DNA from: Kiloniellales bacterium | Lineage (GTDB): Bacteria; Pseudomonadota; Alphaproteobacteria; Kiloniellales; JAKSDN01 | Direction of reading: 5' to 3' | DNA length: 9,514 nt | Assembly (NCBI GenBank): GCA_022360075.1 | Contig: JAKSDN010001328.1 | Span: 1 to 9,514, forward strand | In this document: in pieces, positions 1-6,908 of the stretch | Numbering within the stretch: position 1 is the stretch's first letter | Layout: every line of letters begins with the position of its first letter | Program-made: the position numbers and the translations under genes | The notes under the pieces: generated by a model | What the model saw: the letters and a program-made list of their open reading frames with translations, nothing else | What the model was told of the DNA's origin: nothing | The model's database searches: none

Positions 1-393
1 GAGCGCTTCGGCTGCTTTCCCGTGGCCAGCCCGGCGCGCGGCCTGCGCCAGCCGGTCCACGCCGACGACGTGGCGCAAGCCGCCGCCGCCGCGGCCGGCA
101 ACCCGGCCGCTCACGGCCAGACCTTCTTCCTGCCCGGCGCCGAAACCCTGACTTACCGCGAGATGGTCGCCCGGGTTTTCGTCGCCCTGGGCCGCCGTCC
201 TGTGATCCTCGCCTTGCCCGCGGGCCTCCTCGGCCTCGCCCTGCGCCTCGGCCGCGCCATCACGGGCAGCGCCTACAGCCCTGCGCTCTTCGCCCGCATG
301 AACGCCGATCTCACCTTCGACCCGAGCGCAGCGATCGAGGTCCTGGACTATGCGCCCAGGGCTTTCCAGCCCGACTTCGGAGAATCCGGGTAA
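1..393 (+). CDS. NAD-dependent epimerase/dehydratase (SDR) family protein, C-terminal part
   Basis: The reading frame is open from base 1 and ends at TAA 391-393, so only the last 130 residues are visible and the start lies outside the window. The segment RQPVHADDVAQ, followed by an alanine-rich helix and then TFFLPGAETLTYREMV, is the usual C-terminal half of extended/atypical SDR epimerase-like proteins. There, a 'hDDVA' helix follows the substrate-binding loop and the 'lpGpe.lTyrEmv' segment follows the Rossmann domain. The NAD-binding GxxGxxG and YxxxK motifs would be upstream and cannot be checked. A hydrophobic stretch (PAGLLGLALRLG) probably packs in the C-terminal domain. Substrate unknown; a nucleoside-diphosphate-sugar epimerase or an NDUFA9-like protein are both possible. 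A GTG at 22 is only an internal valine. The gene converges on ygfZ with 18 bp between stops. Confidence 0.8.
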   Translation, partial: ERFGCFPVASPARGLRQPVHADDVAQAAAAAAGNPAAHGQTFFLPGAETLTYREMVARVFVALGRRPVILALPAGLLGLALRLGRAITGSAYSPALFARMNADLTFDPSAAIEVLDYAPRAFQPDFGESG

Positions 394-398
394 CGCGC

Positions 399-410
399 CG
401 GCACGTGCCG
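399..410. repeat. 12-bp perfect palindrome between convergent genes
   Basis: CGGCACGTGCCG is its own reverse complement and fills most of the 18-bp gap between the epimerase stop (393) and the ygfZ stop (412). There is no T-tract on either side, so it is not a canonical intrinsic terminator, although it could form a small hairpin in either transcript. The core GGCACGTGCC occurs again at 3417-3426. Confidence 0.4.
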
Positions 411-411
411 A

Positions 412-1305
412 TCAGAACTCAGCCCAATCCGGCTTGCGCGGCTTCAGCTTCGCCTCGCCGGCAACGAAACCGCTCTCGCCGACTTTCTCCAGGTATTCGA
501 GACGCATCAGCGCCAGCCCCAGCCCTTCGGCCCCCGAGCGCATGATCCCCGCCTCCTTGCCGTCGGCGAGAATCGGCGTGCCCGGCGCCGGTGTCGGCCC
601 TTCGATCTCGACCGGCATCAGCCGCTTCTTGATCAGCGCCCGATACTTGGTGCGCGCCGTCAGCTCCTGGCCCATGAAGCAGCCCTTGTCCCAATCGACG
701 CCGTGCAGCTCCTCGAAGCCGTTCTCCAGCAGGATCGAGCGCTCGACCTCGAGATCTCGGCTGCCCTCCGGCACGCCCAGGGCCATGCGCTGGCGGTCAT
801 AGTCGCCGAGGCTAGCGACCGCAAAGCCTAGCTCTGTGATCGTACCTTCCACCGCATCGCGCGGCAGGATCGCCCGCGCGCCCAGCGCCGCTAGCCGAGG
901 GTCGACGAAGACGCTGCCAGCGGCCAGAGGCCGCGCCGCGCCGGTCTCTGCCGGCAGGCCGAGCGCCGACAGCGCCTCTTCGCCGAAAAACAGCACCACC
1001 GCGTAGGCCGCGCTCGAGTCCTCGAGCGTCACTTGGGAGCGCAGCTTGTAGATCGAAAGCCGCCGCTTGAGATCGCCGAGGCGCTCGGCTTCGCAGTCCA
1101 GCAGAAAGTCATCGTCCTGCGCGGCGATGAAAAACTCGTGCAGAAACTTGCCTTGCGGCGTCAGGAAGGCGGACCAGATGGCCCGTTCCGCCGAGACCTT
1201 CTCGACGTCGTTCGAGACGATGCCCTGAAGAAAGCCGCGCAGGTCGCCGCCGCCGGCCCGCAGCACGCCGCGCGTCTCCGCCACCAAGGCCCATTTCCCG
1301 CTCAT
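412..1305 (-). CDS. ygfZ: YgfZ/GcvT-family folate-binding Fe-S cluster maintenance protein
   Basis: A 297-residue cytosolic protein of the COG0354 (YgfZ / CAF17 / IBA57-like) family. These proteins resemble the aminomethyltransferase GcvT, bind folate, and help assemble or repair certain [4Fe-4S] enzymes. The diagnostic motif KGCFMGQE lies at about residues 207-214, with the conserved cysteine at 209, followed by LTARTKYRALIKKRL. The N-terminal half has the typical LQGIVSNDV (27-34) and AFLTPQGKFLHEFFI (46-60) segments. Length fits the bacterial/alphaproteobacterial form. The start ATG at 1305-1303 is preceded by GGAGG (minus strand of 1314-1318) at 8-nt spacing, which supports it. The gene is divergent from the glycosyltransferase (154-bp gap) and convergent with the epimerase. 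The fold is certain; the exact Fe-S clients are not known from sequence. Confidence 0.93.
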   Translation of the reverse strand: MSGKWALVAETRGVLRAGGGDLRGFLQGIVSNDVEKVSAERAIWSAFLTPQGKFLHEFFIAAQDDDFLLDCEAERLGDLKRRLSIYKLRSQVTLEDSSAAYAVVLFFGEEALSALGLPAETGAARPLAAGSVFVDPRLAALGARAILPRDAVEGTITELGFAVASLGDYDRQRMALGVPEGSRDLEVERSILLENGFEELHGVDWDKGCFMGQELTARTKYRALIKKRLMPVEIEGPTPAPGTPILADGKEAGIMRSGAEGLGLALMRLEYLEKVGESGFVAGEAKLKPRKPDWAEF

Positions 1306-1459
1306 CTCCTTGTCCTCCGCAGTCTCATCTTACCAGTGAAACTGGCGAGCGGCCGGGTCCTTGACAAGACTCCGGCAATCGCGCTGCTTGTGCGCGCTTC
1401 AAGGCTTCCCCACCCGCCGCGGGAAGGTTAAGGATCACGTATTTTAACGGCCCAGGCGC
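1306..1459. other. Divergent intergenic region between ygfZ and the GT9 gene
   Basis: These 154 bp must hold the promoters of both divergent genes. A TTGACA hexamer (1361-1366, +) is present but has no convincing -10 at 16-18 bp. TATTTT at 1440-1445 resembles a -10 on the + strand but lacks a clear -35. No terminator, small ORF or RNA gene is seen. Confidence 0.4.
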
Positions 1460-2440
1460 ATGCGTCTGCTTTTCATCACCTCGACACGCATCGGCGATGC
1501 CGTGCTCTCCACCGGACTGCTGGACCATCAGTTGCGCAGCCATCCGGAGGCACGCGTCACGATCGCCTGCGGTCCGGTTTCCGCGCCGCTGTTCGAGGCT
1601 GTGCCGGGCGTGGAGGAGGTCTTGGTCGTTCGTAAGCGCCCCTTCGACCTGCATTGGCTGGCGCTCTGGTCGCGCGTCGCGACCCGGCGCTGGGACCTGA
1701 TCGTCGACCTGCGCGCTTCGATGGTCGGCCTGTTCGTACCGCACCGTCGGCGCATCGCCGGCCGGCGCAAGGACCAGCAGGTCCACCGCGTCGTCGAGCT
1801 CGGTGAACTCGTCGACCTCGAACCTCCCCCTTCCCCCAGAATTTGGACCGGCCCCGCCCACGAGGCCGCCGCCGACCGTCTGATCCCGGCCGCCGGTCCC
1901 GTCCTCGCCGTCGGCCCGGCGGCCAACTGGCCCGGCAAACAATGGCCCGCGGAGCGATTCGCCGCCTTGATCGCCCGCCTCACAAGCCCGGCCGGCATCT
2001 TGCCCGGCGCCCGCGTCGCCGTCGTTGCCGCCGGGCACGAGCGACAGCAGGCCGAGCCGGTGATCGAGTCGCTTGGCAGCGAGCGCGTGATCGACCTGGT
2101 CGGCCGGGTCTCGCTGCCCGAAGCCGCCGCCTGTCTCACCCGCGCCGCGCTTTTCGTCGGCAACGATTCGGGCCTCATGCACCTCGCCGCCGCCGCCGGC
2201 ACGCCGACACTCGGCCTCTTCGGCCCGAGCCGCGATGCGCGCTACGCGCCCTGGGGCGATCATTGCGGCGTCGTGCGCACGCTGGAAAGCGACGAGGCAC
2301 TGCGCGCCCTGCCCGATTTCGACCGCCGCGCGGCCGAGGGCAGTCTGATGGACAGCCTCACCGTCGAGTCCGTGGCCGAAGCGGCGGAGGCGCTTTGGGC
2401 GCGGGGACTTTCAAGCCGGCCGGCGCACGTGGCAAAATAG
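1460..2440 (+). CDS. Glycosyltransferase family 9 (ADP-heptose:LPS heptosyltransferase type)
   Basis: A 326-residue GT9 enzyme. Members transfer heptose from ADP-L-glycero-D-manno-heptose, or another sugar, onto the lipopolysaccharide core at the cytoplasmic face of the inner membrane. It has the two-lobed GT-B layout. The N-terminal lobe opens with MRLLFITSTRIGDAVLSTG, where Asp13 matches the acceptor-side catalytic Asp of WaaC/WaaF. The C-terminal lobe has VGPAANWPGKQWP (about 151-163) and the family signature FVGNDSGLMHLAAAAGTP (232-249), which binds the nucleotide sugar, then LGLFGPS. The start ATG gives the expected N-terminus, but only a weak ribosome site (CAGG) precedes it. It lies 24 bp upstream of an alpha/beta-hydrolase on the same strand. 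No LPS cluster is visible around it, so the sugar and acceptor are not predictable and no specific waa symbol is given. Confidence 0.93.
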   Translation: MRLLFITSTRIGDAVLSTGLLDHQLRSHPEARVTIACGPVSAPLFEAVPGVEEVLVVRKRPFDLHWLALWSRVATRRWDLIVDLRASMVGLFVPHRRRIAGRRKDQQVHRVVELGELVDLEPPPSPRIWTGPAHEAAADRLIPAAGPVLAVGPAANWPGKQWPAERFAALIARLTSPAGILPGARVAVVAAGHERQQAEPVIESLGSERVIDLVGRVSLPEAAACLTRAALFVGNDSGLMHLAAAAGTPTLGLFGPSRDARYAPWGDHCGVVRTLESDEALRALPDFDRRAAEGSLMDSLTVESVAEAAEALWARGLSSRPAHVAK

Positions 2441-2464
2441 CGCCTGACGAGGGGGAGAGCGGTC

Positions 2465-3385
2465 ATGGGTCAGTCCATCGGAACGGATCGCCATGACGAG
2501 TGGCTCGCCTACTACGAGCAGTTCCCCTACTTCTCGCCGGATGGCGTCCGCGACGCCTGTCATCCGCGCCTGAGAGAGCACGAAGGCCCGGCGGAGAAAG
2601 CGATCGTGCTCGTTCACGGTCTCACGGACTCGCCCTACTTCATGACGGCGATCGCCGACTTCTTCTTCGAGGTGCTCGGCTACAACGTCTATCTGCCCCT
2701 GCTGCAAAGCCATGGCCTGAAGGACCCGAAGGGCATGGAGGACGTGAAGCTCGACGCGTGGAAGAAGAACGTGGATTTCGCCGTCGACACCGCGGCCGCG
2801 AAGTCGGCTCAGGTTTCGATCGGCGGCCTCTCCACCGGCGGCACGCTCAGCTTCTACACCGCTGCCACGAACGAGAAGGTCGACGGCAGCCTCTACCTTT
2901 TCTCCGCCGCGCTTTCGCTGGCCGGCTTCTTCGGCGGACTGAAGGAGTTCGTCCTGCGCCTTCCGGCAATCAATATCCTCCTGGACAGCGACAAGCCGTT
3001 GATCGGCGACAACCCCTACCGCTACGCCCGCATGGACCTGGACGGCGCCAAAGAGCTCGCCTGGCTGATCAAGGAGACCGACGACCTGATCCGCGATCTC
3101 AAGAAGCAGGGCCCCTTCGCGAAGCCGGTCTTCGCCGCCCATTCGGAATGCGATACGATCGCCTGCATCAAGGGCATCGAGGACCTCCAGGCGGTCTCCG
3201 ATCCGGAGCGCTTCACCTTCTTTCGCATTCCCAAGACGATCGGCGTCTCGCACGCCTGCGTGGTCTTGAAGGAGCCCGTCTACGCGCTCGATGCCGCCGA
3301 GGGCGACGCGCCGCTCGAGCCGGCGAATCCCCAGTTCCCGAACATGATGGCTGCGCTCAAGGCGATGGGCGAAAGCACGAGGTGA
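2465..3385 (+). CDS. Alpha/beta-hydrolase (serine esterase/lipase-like)
   Basis: A 306-residue soluble protein with an alpha/beta-hydrolase fold. Visible elements in order are: AIVLVHGLTDSP (46-57, HG oxyanion strand-loop); the nucleophile elbow GGLSTGG with Ser123 in G-L-S-T-G; a probable acid Asp230 in HSECDTIA; and a probable catalytic His263 in GVSHACV. The long insert between elbow and acid, with hydrophobic helices around 144-172, would form a lid. No signal peptide is seen. The ATG has a strong purine-rich site GGGGGAG (2451-2457) 7 nt upstream. The 24-bp gap from the GT9 gene suggests co-transcription, so a substrate linked to envelope lipids or glycans is possible, but this is inference. 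Its stop (3383-3385) directly abuts a stop codon on the opposite strand. Family certain; substrate unknown. Confidence 0.88.
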   Translation: MGQSIGTDRHDEWLAYYEQFPYFSPDGVRDACHPRLREHEGPAEKAIVLVHGLTDSPYFMTAIADFFFEVLGYNVYLPLLQSHGLKDPKGMEDVKLDAWKKNVDFAVDTAAAKSAQVSIGGLSTGGTLSFYTAATNEKVDGSLYLFSAALSLAGFFGGLKEFVLRLPAINILLDSDKPLIGDNPYRYARMDLDGAKELAWLIKETDDLIRDLKKQGPFAKPVFAAHSECDTIACIKGIEDLQAVSDPERFTFFRIPKTIGVSHACVVLKEPVYALDAAEGDAPLEPANPQFPNMMAALKAMGESTR

Positions 3386-3661
3386 TCAGGCGGCTCCGAC
3401 CCGCCCCAAGGCCGCGGGCACGTGCCAGAGCTGTTCCAGGTGTTGAAGCGTCTCGTAGGGTGCACTTCCGTGCGCCCGGCCTCGAGCATAAGGAGGATGA
3501 CGCCGACCTCACCCTGGTGGAACTCAAGGCCGAACGCGAGATCACTGGCGCCTGGCTGGCCCAGGGCCACCGTCGTTCGCGGCCGGACCGTCATGCGCGA
3601 AGGCGAACTCCCGGGTCAGCCGGTCGGCCGACCCGTGCACCTCGTCGATACGCTCGGCGAG
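3386..3661 (-). pseudogene. Fragmented small gene of unknown family (two compensating frameshifts)
   Basis: No single frame is open here, but three collinear minus-strand pieces have coding-like codon use with G/C at third positions. Piece 1 begins after a TGA (minus strand of 3662-3664) and reads LAERIDEVHGSADRLTREF, continuing AFAHDG. Piece 2, in the +1 frame from about 3594, reads SDLAFGLEFHQGEVGVILL then MLEAG. Piece 3 returns to the frame of piece 1, reads PYETLQHLEQLWHVPAALG and ends at TGA 3388-3386. In the original frame the middle part carries three stops. Joined, they would make about 90 residues. The end abuts the hydrolase stop exactly, as expected of a real convergent gene, and it lies downstream of usg on the same strand. 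No good start codon remains; GTG at 3640-3638 is the nearest. I do not recognise the family. Sequencing indels are an alternative to true decay. Confidence 0.42.
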
Positions 3662-3693
3662 TCAGAAGGCAGGAGGGGGCCCGCAGCGGCCGC

Positions 3694-3957
3694 TTAGTGT
3701 AGGGTTAGCAGGCACTTGGCGTTCTCCCACTCGACCGGCTCGACGACGCCGACGTAGGCGATCCGGACCGAATGCAGCCGGCCTTCGAGCTCCTGCTGCC
3801 AAAAATCGAGGAAATCGTTCAGCTTCGGAAAATCCGGCACGCGATCGAGCGATTGCCAAACGTAGGTCTGCAATAGATCCGGATGGTCCGGCATGTGATA
3901 GAGAATCTCGGCCGTGGTCAGCCTGTAGTCTTCCTGGCTCGGTACGTGGACGCTCAT
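3694..3957 (-). CDS. usg: Usg family protein (conserved alphaproteobacterial small protein)
   Basis: A protein of 87 residues. The run YRLTTAEILYHMPDHPDLLQ, then TYVWQSLDRVPDFPKLNDFL and DFWQQELEGRLHSVRIA, matches the short Usg family found almost only in Alphaproteobacteria. The old annotation of that family links it to phosphoribosylanthranilate isomerase/tryptophan genes, but its biochemical role is not established. The start chosen is ATG 3957-3955, preceded by GGGAG (minus strand of 3964-3968) at 6-nt spacing. A longer form from GTG 4008 is possible but adds 17 residues not typical of the family. The stop is TAA 3696-3694. No membrane segment or signal is seen; the protein is acidic-aromatic and probably cytosolic. 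Downstream on the same strand lies a fragmented small gene. No trp genes are nearby. Confidence 0.85.
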   Translation of the reverse strand: MSVHVPSQEDYRLTTAEILYHMPDHPDLLQTYVWQSLDRVPDFPKLNDFLDFWQQELEGRLHSVRIAYVGVVEPVEWENAKCLLTLH

Positions 3958-4367
3958 GATCGGCTCCCATACCCCTGACAATTCCTGTCGGCGGCTTGCT
4001 CCCGCCACGCGATAGCAAAGCCACGAGTATCTCGCAGGAGAGAGGATATTTCCTTAACACACGGATTTTCCACGCGATTTGGTTAACGCGCCGTGAACGC
4101 CGCTGGCGCGAGGTGGGCCGATTGATCTTCGGATCGGCGTCGATGGCCTCCTCTGGAGTCTGGCAACAAAGCCCGTCATCGAATTCGGCCAAGAGAACGG
4201 CCAAGCCGGCCGGCGATCCAGTGATTGCGTATGTATTTCCGGTAGTTATGAGCTAACGAGATCGGCCATTGTCCGATGGGCTACATGTGGCTAAGATCGG
4301 CCAGATAAACGGCCAAATACGCCCAATAGCCACTAATTATTGTTATAAATCAGGTGAATATGAAGAA
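3958..4367. promoter_or_regulatory. Long divergent intergenic region between usg and fic
   Basis: These 410 bp separate usg (-) from fic (+) and must contain both promoters. The half near fic (about 4220-4370) is distinctly AT-richer than the surrounding genes. It holds most of the six CGGCCA motifs and a TATAAA hexamer (4344-4349) only 18 nt before the preferred fic start, too close for a comfortable -10 unless the leader is very short. A perfect palindrome GCCGGCCGGC is at 4205-4214. Weak open frames on both strands (for example minus from TTG 4204) have no recognisable protein and no ribosome site. No clear sigma70 promoter pair was identified. Confidence 0.45.
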
Positions 4368-4380
4368 GTGAAATCGGCCA
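4185..4380 (+). repeat. Diverged 84-bp direct repeat with six (T/A)CGGCCA motifs
   Basis: The motif TCGGCCA or ACGGCCA starts at 4185, 4197, 4262, 4297, 4309 and 4374. The first three and last three are related by an exact offset of 112 bp with the same internal spacing (12 then 65). Ungapped comparison of 4185-4268 with 4297-4380 by eye gives about 51 of 84 identical bases, about 45% outside the motifs. Identity drops to background outside these limits. This is either an old tandem duplication of a control region or a patterned operator array. The last motif overlaps codons 3-5 of fic if GTG 4368 is the start. The offset is not a multiple of 3, so it is not a coding repeat. Confidence 0.5.
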
Positions 4381-5576
4381 AAAAACCCCTCGAAAGCGTA
4401 GGCCGGATCGAACCGGCCCGATTGGAAGAGCCACAAGCAGCCATCGCCGATATCGTCGCGGAGCTATCGGCCGCTGGCGCCGTCCTCGGATCGAAGCTTC
4501 ATCCGACGACCGCTGCGAACCTGGCCACGCTCGTGCGCATCATGAACACCTACTACAGCAACCTCATCGAGGGGCACGACACCCGGCCGAGGGACATCGA
4601 GCGTGCGCTGGCCGGCGAGCTCGATCAGGAACGCGGGCGACGAAATTTGCAGCTCGAAGCCGCGGCTCACGTCCGCGTCCACGCCGAGGTCGACCGGCTG
4701 GCAGCGGAGGAAAAGCTCGGCGAGCCCGCCTCCCCGGATTTCATTCAGTGGCTTCACCACGCCTTCTACCGTGACGCGCCGGAAGAGATGCTGCGAATCC
4801 GTAGCGACAAGGCCGAGTTCATGATGCAACCCGGCGAGTGGCGAAGTCGGCCAGAGCAGGAAGCCGTGGTCGGCCGACACATCCCACCATCGAGCGAGCG
4901 CGTCGACGACTTCATGCGTCACTTCGAAAGCCGCTTCCGCTTCTCCCGGATGGGCAAGGCCGCAAGGATCCTGGCCATCGCCTCCGCCCACCACCGCTTC
5001 AACTACATCCACCCCTTTCCCGATGGAAACGGACGCGTAAGCCGCCTCATGAGTCACGCCATGGCCTTGAAGGCGGGCATCGGCGCGCACGGCTTATGGT
5101 CGGTCTCCCGCAGCTTGGCCCATGGTCTCGAAAGCCGGACCGAGTACAAGCGCATGATGGAGCATGCCGATAGTCCCCGACAGGGTGACCTCGACGGACG
5201 CGGCAACCTATCTCTGCGCGCCCTGACGGACTTCTCGGAATGGTTCCTGAAGGTCTGCCTCGACCAGGTAACCTTCATTTCGAGCCTGTTCGATCTCGAG
5301 AACCTGGGCCGCCGCCTTCGCGCCTATGTCGAGCGGAGCGATACCCTGAAGCCGGAAGCGGCCAGGCTCCTGCAGGAGGCCCTGATCCGCGGCCAGTTCG
5401 AACGCGGGGAAGCAAGCCGCATCACCGGTTTGCCCGAGCGCAGCGCCCGGCGCGTGCTGAATGAGGTTACGACCGAGGGCCTTCTCGCCTCCGAAACGCC
5501 GAAGGGGCCTGTTTCGTTGCGCTTTCCCGCTCAGACCCTGGAACCGTTGTTTCCCAGGCTCTATCCCGGCGCCTAA
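4368..5576 (+). CDS. Fic domain protein (AMP transferase type) with N-terminal inhibitory motif and C-terminal winged helix
   Basis: Fic proteins usually transfer AMP from ATP to a hydroxyl of a target protein. From GTG 4368 the product has 402 residues. The catalytic motif HPFPDGNGRVSR is at about 215-226, with the catalytic His215 and the phosphate/Mg-binding DGNGR. Upstream, SNLIEG (about 64-69) fits the inhibitory (S/T)xxxE(G/N) helix, so the enzyme is probably self-restrained (class II) and needs no separate antitoxin. The C-terminus (about 327-390, including ASRITGLPERSARRVLNEV) looks like a winged helix, suggesting DNA binding and possibly autoregulation. Start: AGGTGA (4352-4357) lies 10 nt before GTG 4368. 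The frame extends up to TTG 4269, but that N-terminus is AT-rich and unlike the family, so I reject it. The gene converges with hipA, 18 bp apart. Target protein unknown. Confidence 0.9.
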   Translation: MKSAKKPLESVGRIEPARLEEPQAAIADIVAELSAAGAVLGSKLHPTTAANLATLVRIMNTYYSNLIEGHDTRPRDIERALAGELDQERGRRNLQLEAAAHVRVHAEVDRLAAEEKLGEPASPDFIQWLHHAFYRDAPEEMLRIRSDKAEFMMQPGEWRSRPEQEAVVGRHIPPSSERVDDFMRHFESRFRFSRMGKAARILAIASAHHRFNYIHPFPDGNGRVSRLMSHAMALKAGIGAHGLWSVSRSLAHGLESRTEYKRMMEHADSPRQGDLDGRGNLSLRALTDFSEWFLKVCLDQVTFISSLFDLENLGRRLRAYVERSDTLKPEAARLLQEALIRGQFERGEASRITGLPERSARRVLNEVTTEGLLASETPKGPVSLRFPAQTLEPLFPRLYPGA

Positions 5577-5594
5577 GCGGACACCGGAGCGCGA

Positions 5595-6908
5595 TCACAC
5601 AGCCGCCTGATCCAACGCAATCACGCGGCGGCGGAGACCCTCAACGATCGACTGAGCCAAGGGCTCAGGAAATCCTTGCGGCAGCTCTGCGAGCGTTCGA
5701 TCGATCGCCGTTGGACAAGCCTCCCGGATTTGACCAAGGACTTGCTTCACCGTCCCGGCAGAAAGGCCGCACGTCTTGGCCGTCTGAAGGAAATGGCGCG
5801 GCAGAACTGTGTCTACGACCCTGTGGCGCCTGTCTCCGACCGCCATGGCAAGCTTCATCTGATTCCGCCTGATCTGCCCGGCATCTACATTGGGCTGCGC
5901 CGACATCACGTCGTAGAGCGGGGCGAGGCTAAAGCGTCCGCCAGGCGCCAGATGGATGCTGAAGTTCTTCGCATGCCCGTCCGTCGCGCCGAGCAACCAA
6001 AAGACGATTTGCGCCTTGAAGAAAGTCGTGACGTCCGCCTCGGGTTCATCGCTCGCCTTGAGCAGTTCGGTGATCTGGCGCATGCCCGGACCGCCGTCCG
6101 ACTCGTACTTGAGGGTCGGCGGAACGGAGAGGGCCTGGCAGCAATCCTCTTGTGGCAGGCGCAGCAACCGGCCGTCCTTCGCCCAGCGCCGGTCGAAGCG
6201 TTCGACGACGAGGACTTGCTTGCCCTCAAACTCCTGAATCTCCGTGGTCGCGACGGGCAGGTCGAGGGCCGCGATGAGTTTCATGCAAAGGTGCTCGTTC
6301 TCGACGCTCTGCGACAGATCGATGCCGTTCTCGAGCCGCCCGATCTGCGGCTTGAGGATGTGGGTCGTTGCCGTCGCGCCGTGCGGGATGTGCCACTTGT
6401 TCTTCCAGCGCAACAGCGCTGTCTTCTCCTGCGCGCCGGCGATCGAGATGCGAAATGCCTCATTCGTTCCCACACCCAGCGGTGTCCGCCTGAGGTCGCT
6501 CAGGATACGGGCGATCTCTCCGCTGTCGGTTCGACGCCCTGAAATACCTCCTGCCGGTCCAGGATCCTCGCCCTCCGGCAGAAACTGAAGGGCGCCGGCG
6601 CAGTCCCGTCCCACTGCCGCGAGCAGGCTGAAAGCGTCATGACCTTCCGCTCTGGCTCGCTCGGCCAGCCGACGGCGGATCGCGTCGTTGTCGGGTAGAA
6701 GGTTCTCGAACACCGCGATGACGGGCCCGCCGATGAAGCGGTCCTCTCTCAGTGGCAGAGAGAACGAGACCGGCAACGCATGCTCCCACGCGAGCCACGT
6801 GGGATCGTACTGGAAGTCGATCGCTCCGCTCGATTCGCGCCGCAGCCGCCCGACGAGACGCGCGTTCAAGAACACGTTGAGCGGTATGCGCGTCCTTTTG
6901 CGCGCCAT
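5595..6908 (-). CDS. hipA: HipA-type serine/threonine kinase toxin
   Basis: At 437 residues it is close to the 440 of E. coli HipA, a kinase that phosphorylates glutamyl-tRNA synthetase, blocks translation and promotes persistence. Visible elements: the N-terminal HipA subdomain (FENLLPDN about 68-74, and VGRDCAGALQF about 99-109); the gatekeeper loop ISIAGAQEKTALL, with Ser155 matching the autophosphorylated Ser150; THILKP (182-187) around the ATP-binding lysine; the catalytic loop LGATDGHAKNFSI with Asp310 and Asn315; and the metal-binding PLYDV with Asp333. All key residues look intact, so it is probably active. The start ATG overlaps the hipB stop as TGATG, implying translational coupling. 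Substrate is inferred only: distant HipA-like kinases act on other tRNA synthetases or proteins. The gene converges with fic, and no terminator lies between the two stops. Confidence 0.95.
   Translation of the reverse strand: MARKRTRIPLNVFLNARLVGRLRRESSGAIDFQYDPTWLAWEHALPVSFSLPLREDRFIGGPVIAVFENLLPDNDAIRRRLAERARAEGHDAFSLLAAVGRDCAGALQFLPEGEDPGPAGGISGRRTDSGEIARILSDLRRTPLGVGTNEAFRISIAGAQEKTALLRWKNKWHIPHGATATTHILKPQIGRLENGIDLSQSVENEHLCMKLIAALDLPVATTEIQEFEGKQVLVVERFDRRWAKDGRLLRLPQEDCCQALSVPPTLKYESDGGPGMRQITELLKASDEPEADVTTFFKAQIVFWLLGATDGHAKNFSIHLAPGGRFSLAPLYDVMSAQPNVDAGQIRRNQMKLAMAVGDRRHRVVDTVLPRHFLQTAKTCGLSAGTVKQVLGQIREACPTAIDRTLAELPQGFPEPLAQSIVEGLRRRVIALDQAAV

Noticed and set aside
1361..1389. 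TTGACA as a promoter for the GT9 gene
   Set aside because: No -10 resembling TATAAT lies 16-18 bp downstream; the hexamer alone is not sufficient.
1325..2263. Long minus-strand frame opposite the GT9 gene
   Set aside because: Typical antisense shadow of a high-GC gene: Gly/Ala/Arg-rich, no domain, while the plus strand encodes a clear GT9 protein.
3389..3405. GGCGG/CCGCC hairpin just after the hydrolase stop as a terminator
   Set aside because: Only a 5-bp stem with no T-tract, and it overlaps the end of the broken gene; not enough to call an intrinsic terminator.
3480..3600. A plus-strand stretch reading DADLTLVELKAEREITGAWL, faintly like an IS630 transposase linker
   Set aside because: It has no start in a good context, loses sense on both sides, and is exactly antisense to a minus-strand piece that fits a longer collinear gene. 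The resemblance is too short to call an insertion sequence.
2500..3702. 400-codon plus-strand frame overlapping the hydrolase
   Set aside because: Arg/Pro-rich shadow frame with no start signal; the overlapping frame encodes a hydrolase with an intact catalytic motif.
3662..4204. Long minus-strand frame overlapping usg in another frame (180 codons from TTG)
   Set aside because: It overlaps the well-supported usg gene, has no ribosome site, and its sequence becomes Arg/Gly-rich shadow coding.
3996..4256. Plus-strand frame in the usg-fic gap (86 codons)
   Set aside because: No recognisable protein, no ribosome site, and it lies across the regulatory region; treated as non-coding.
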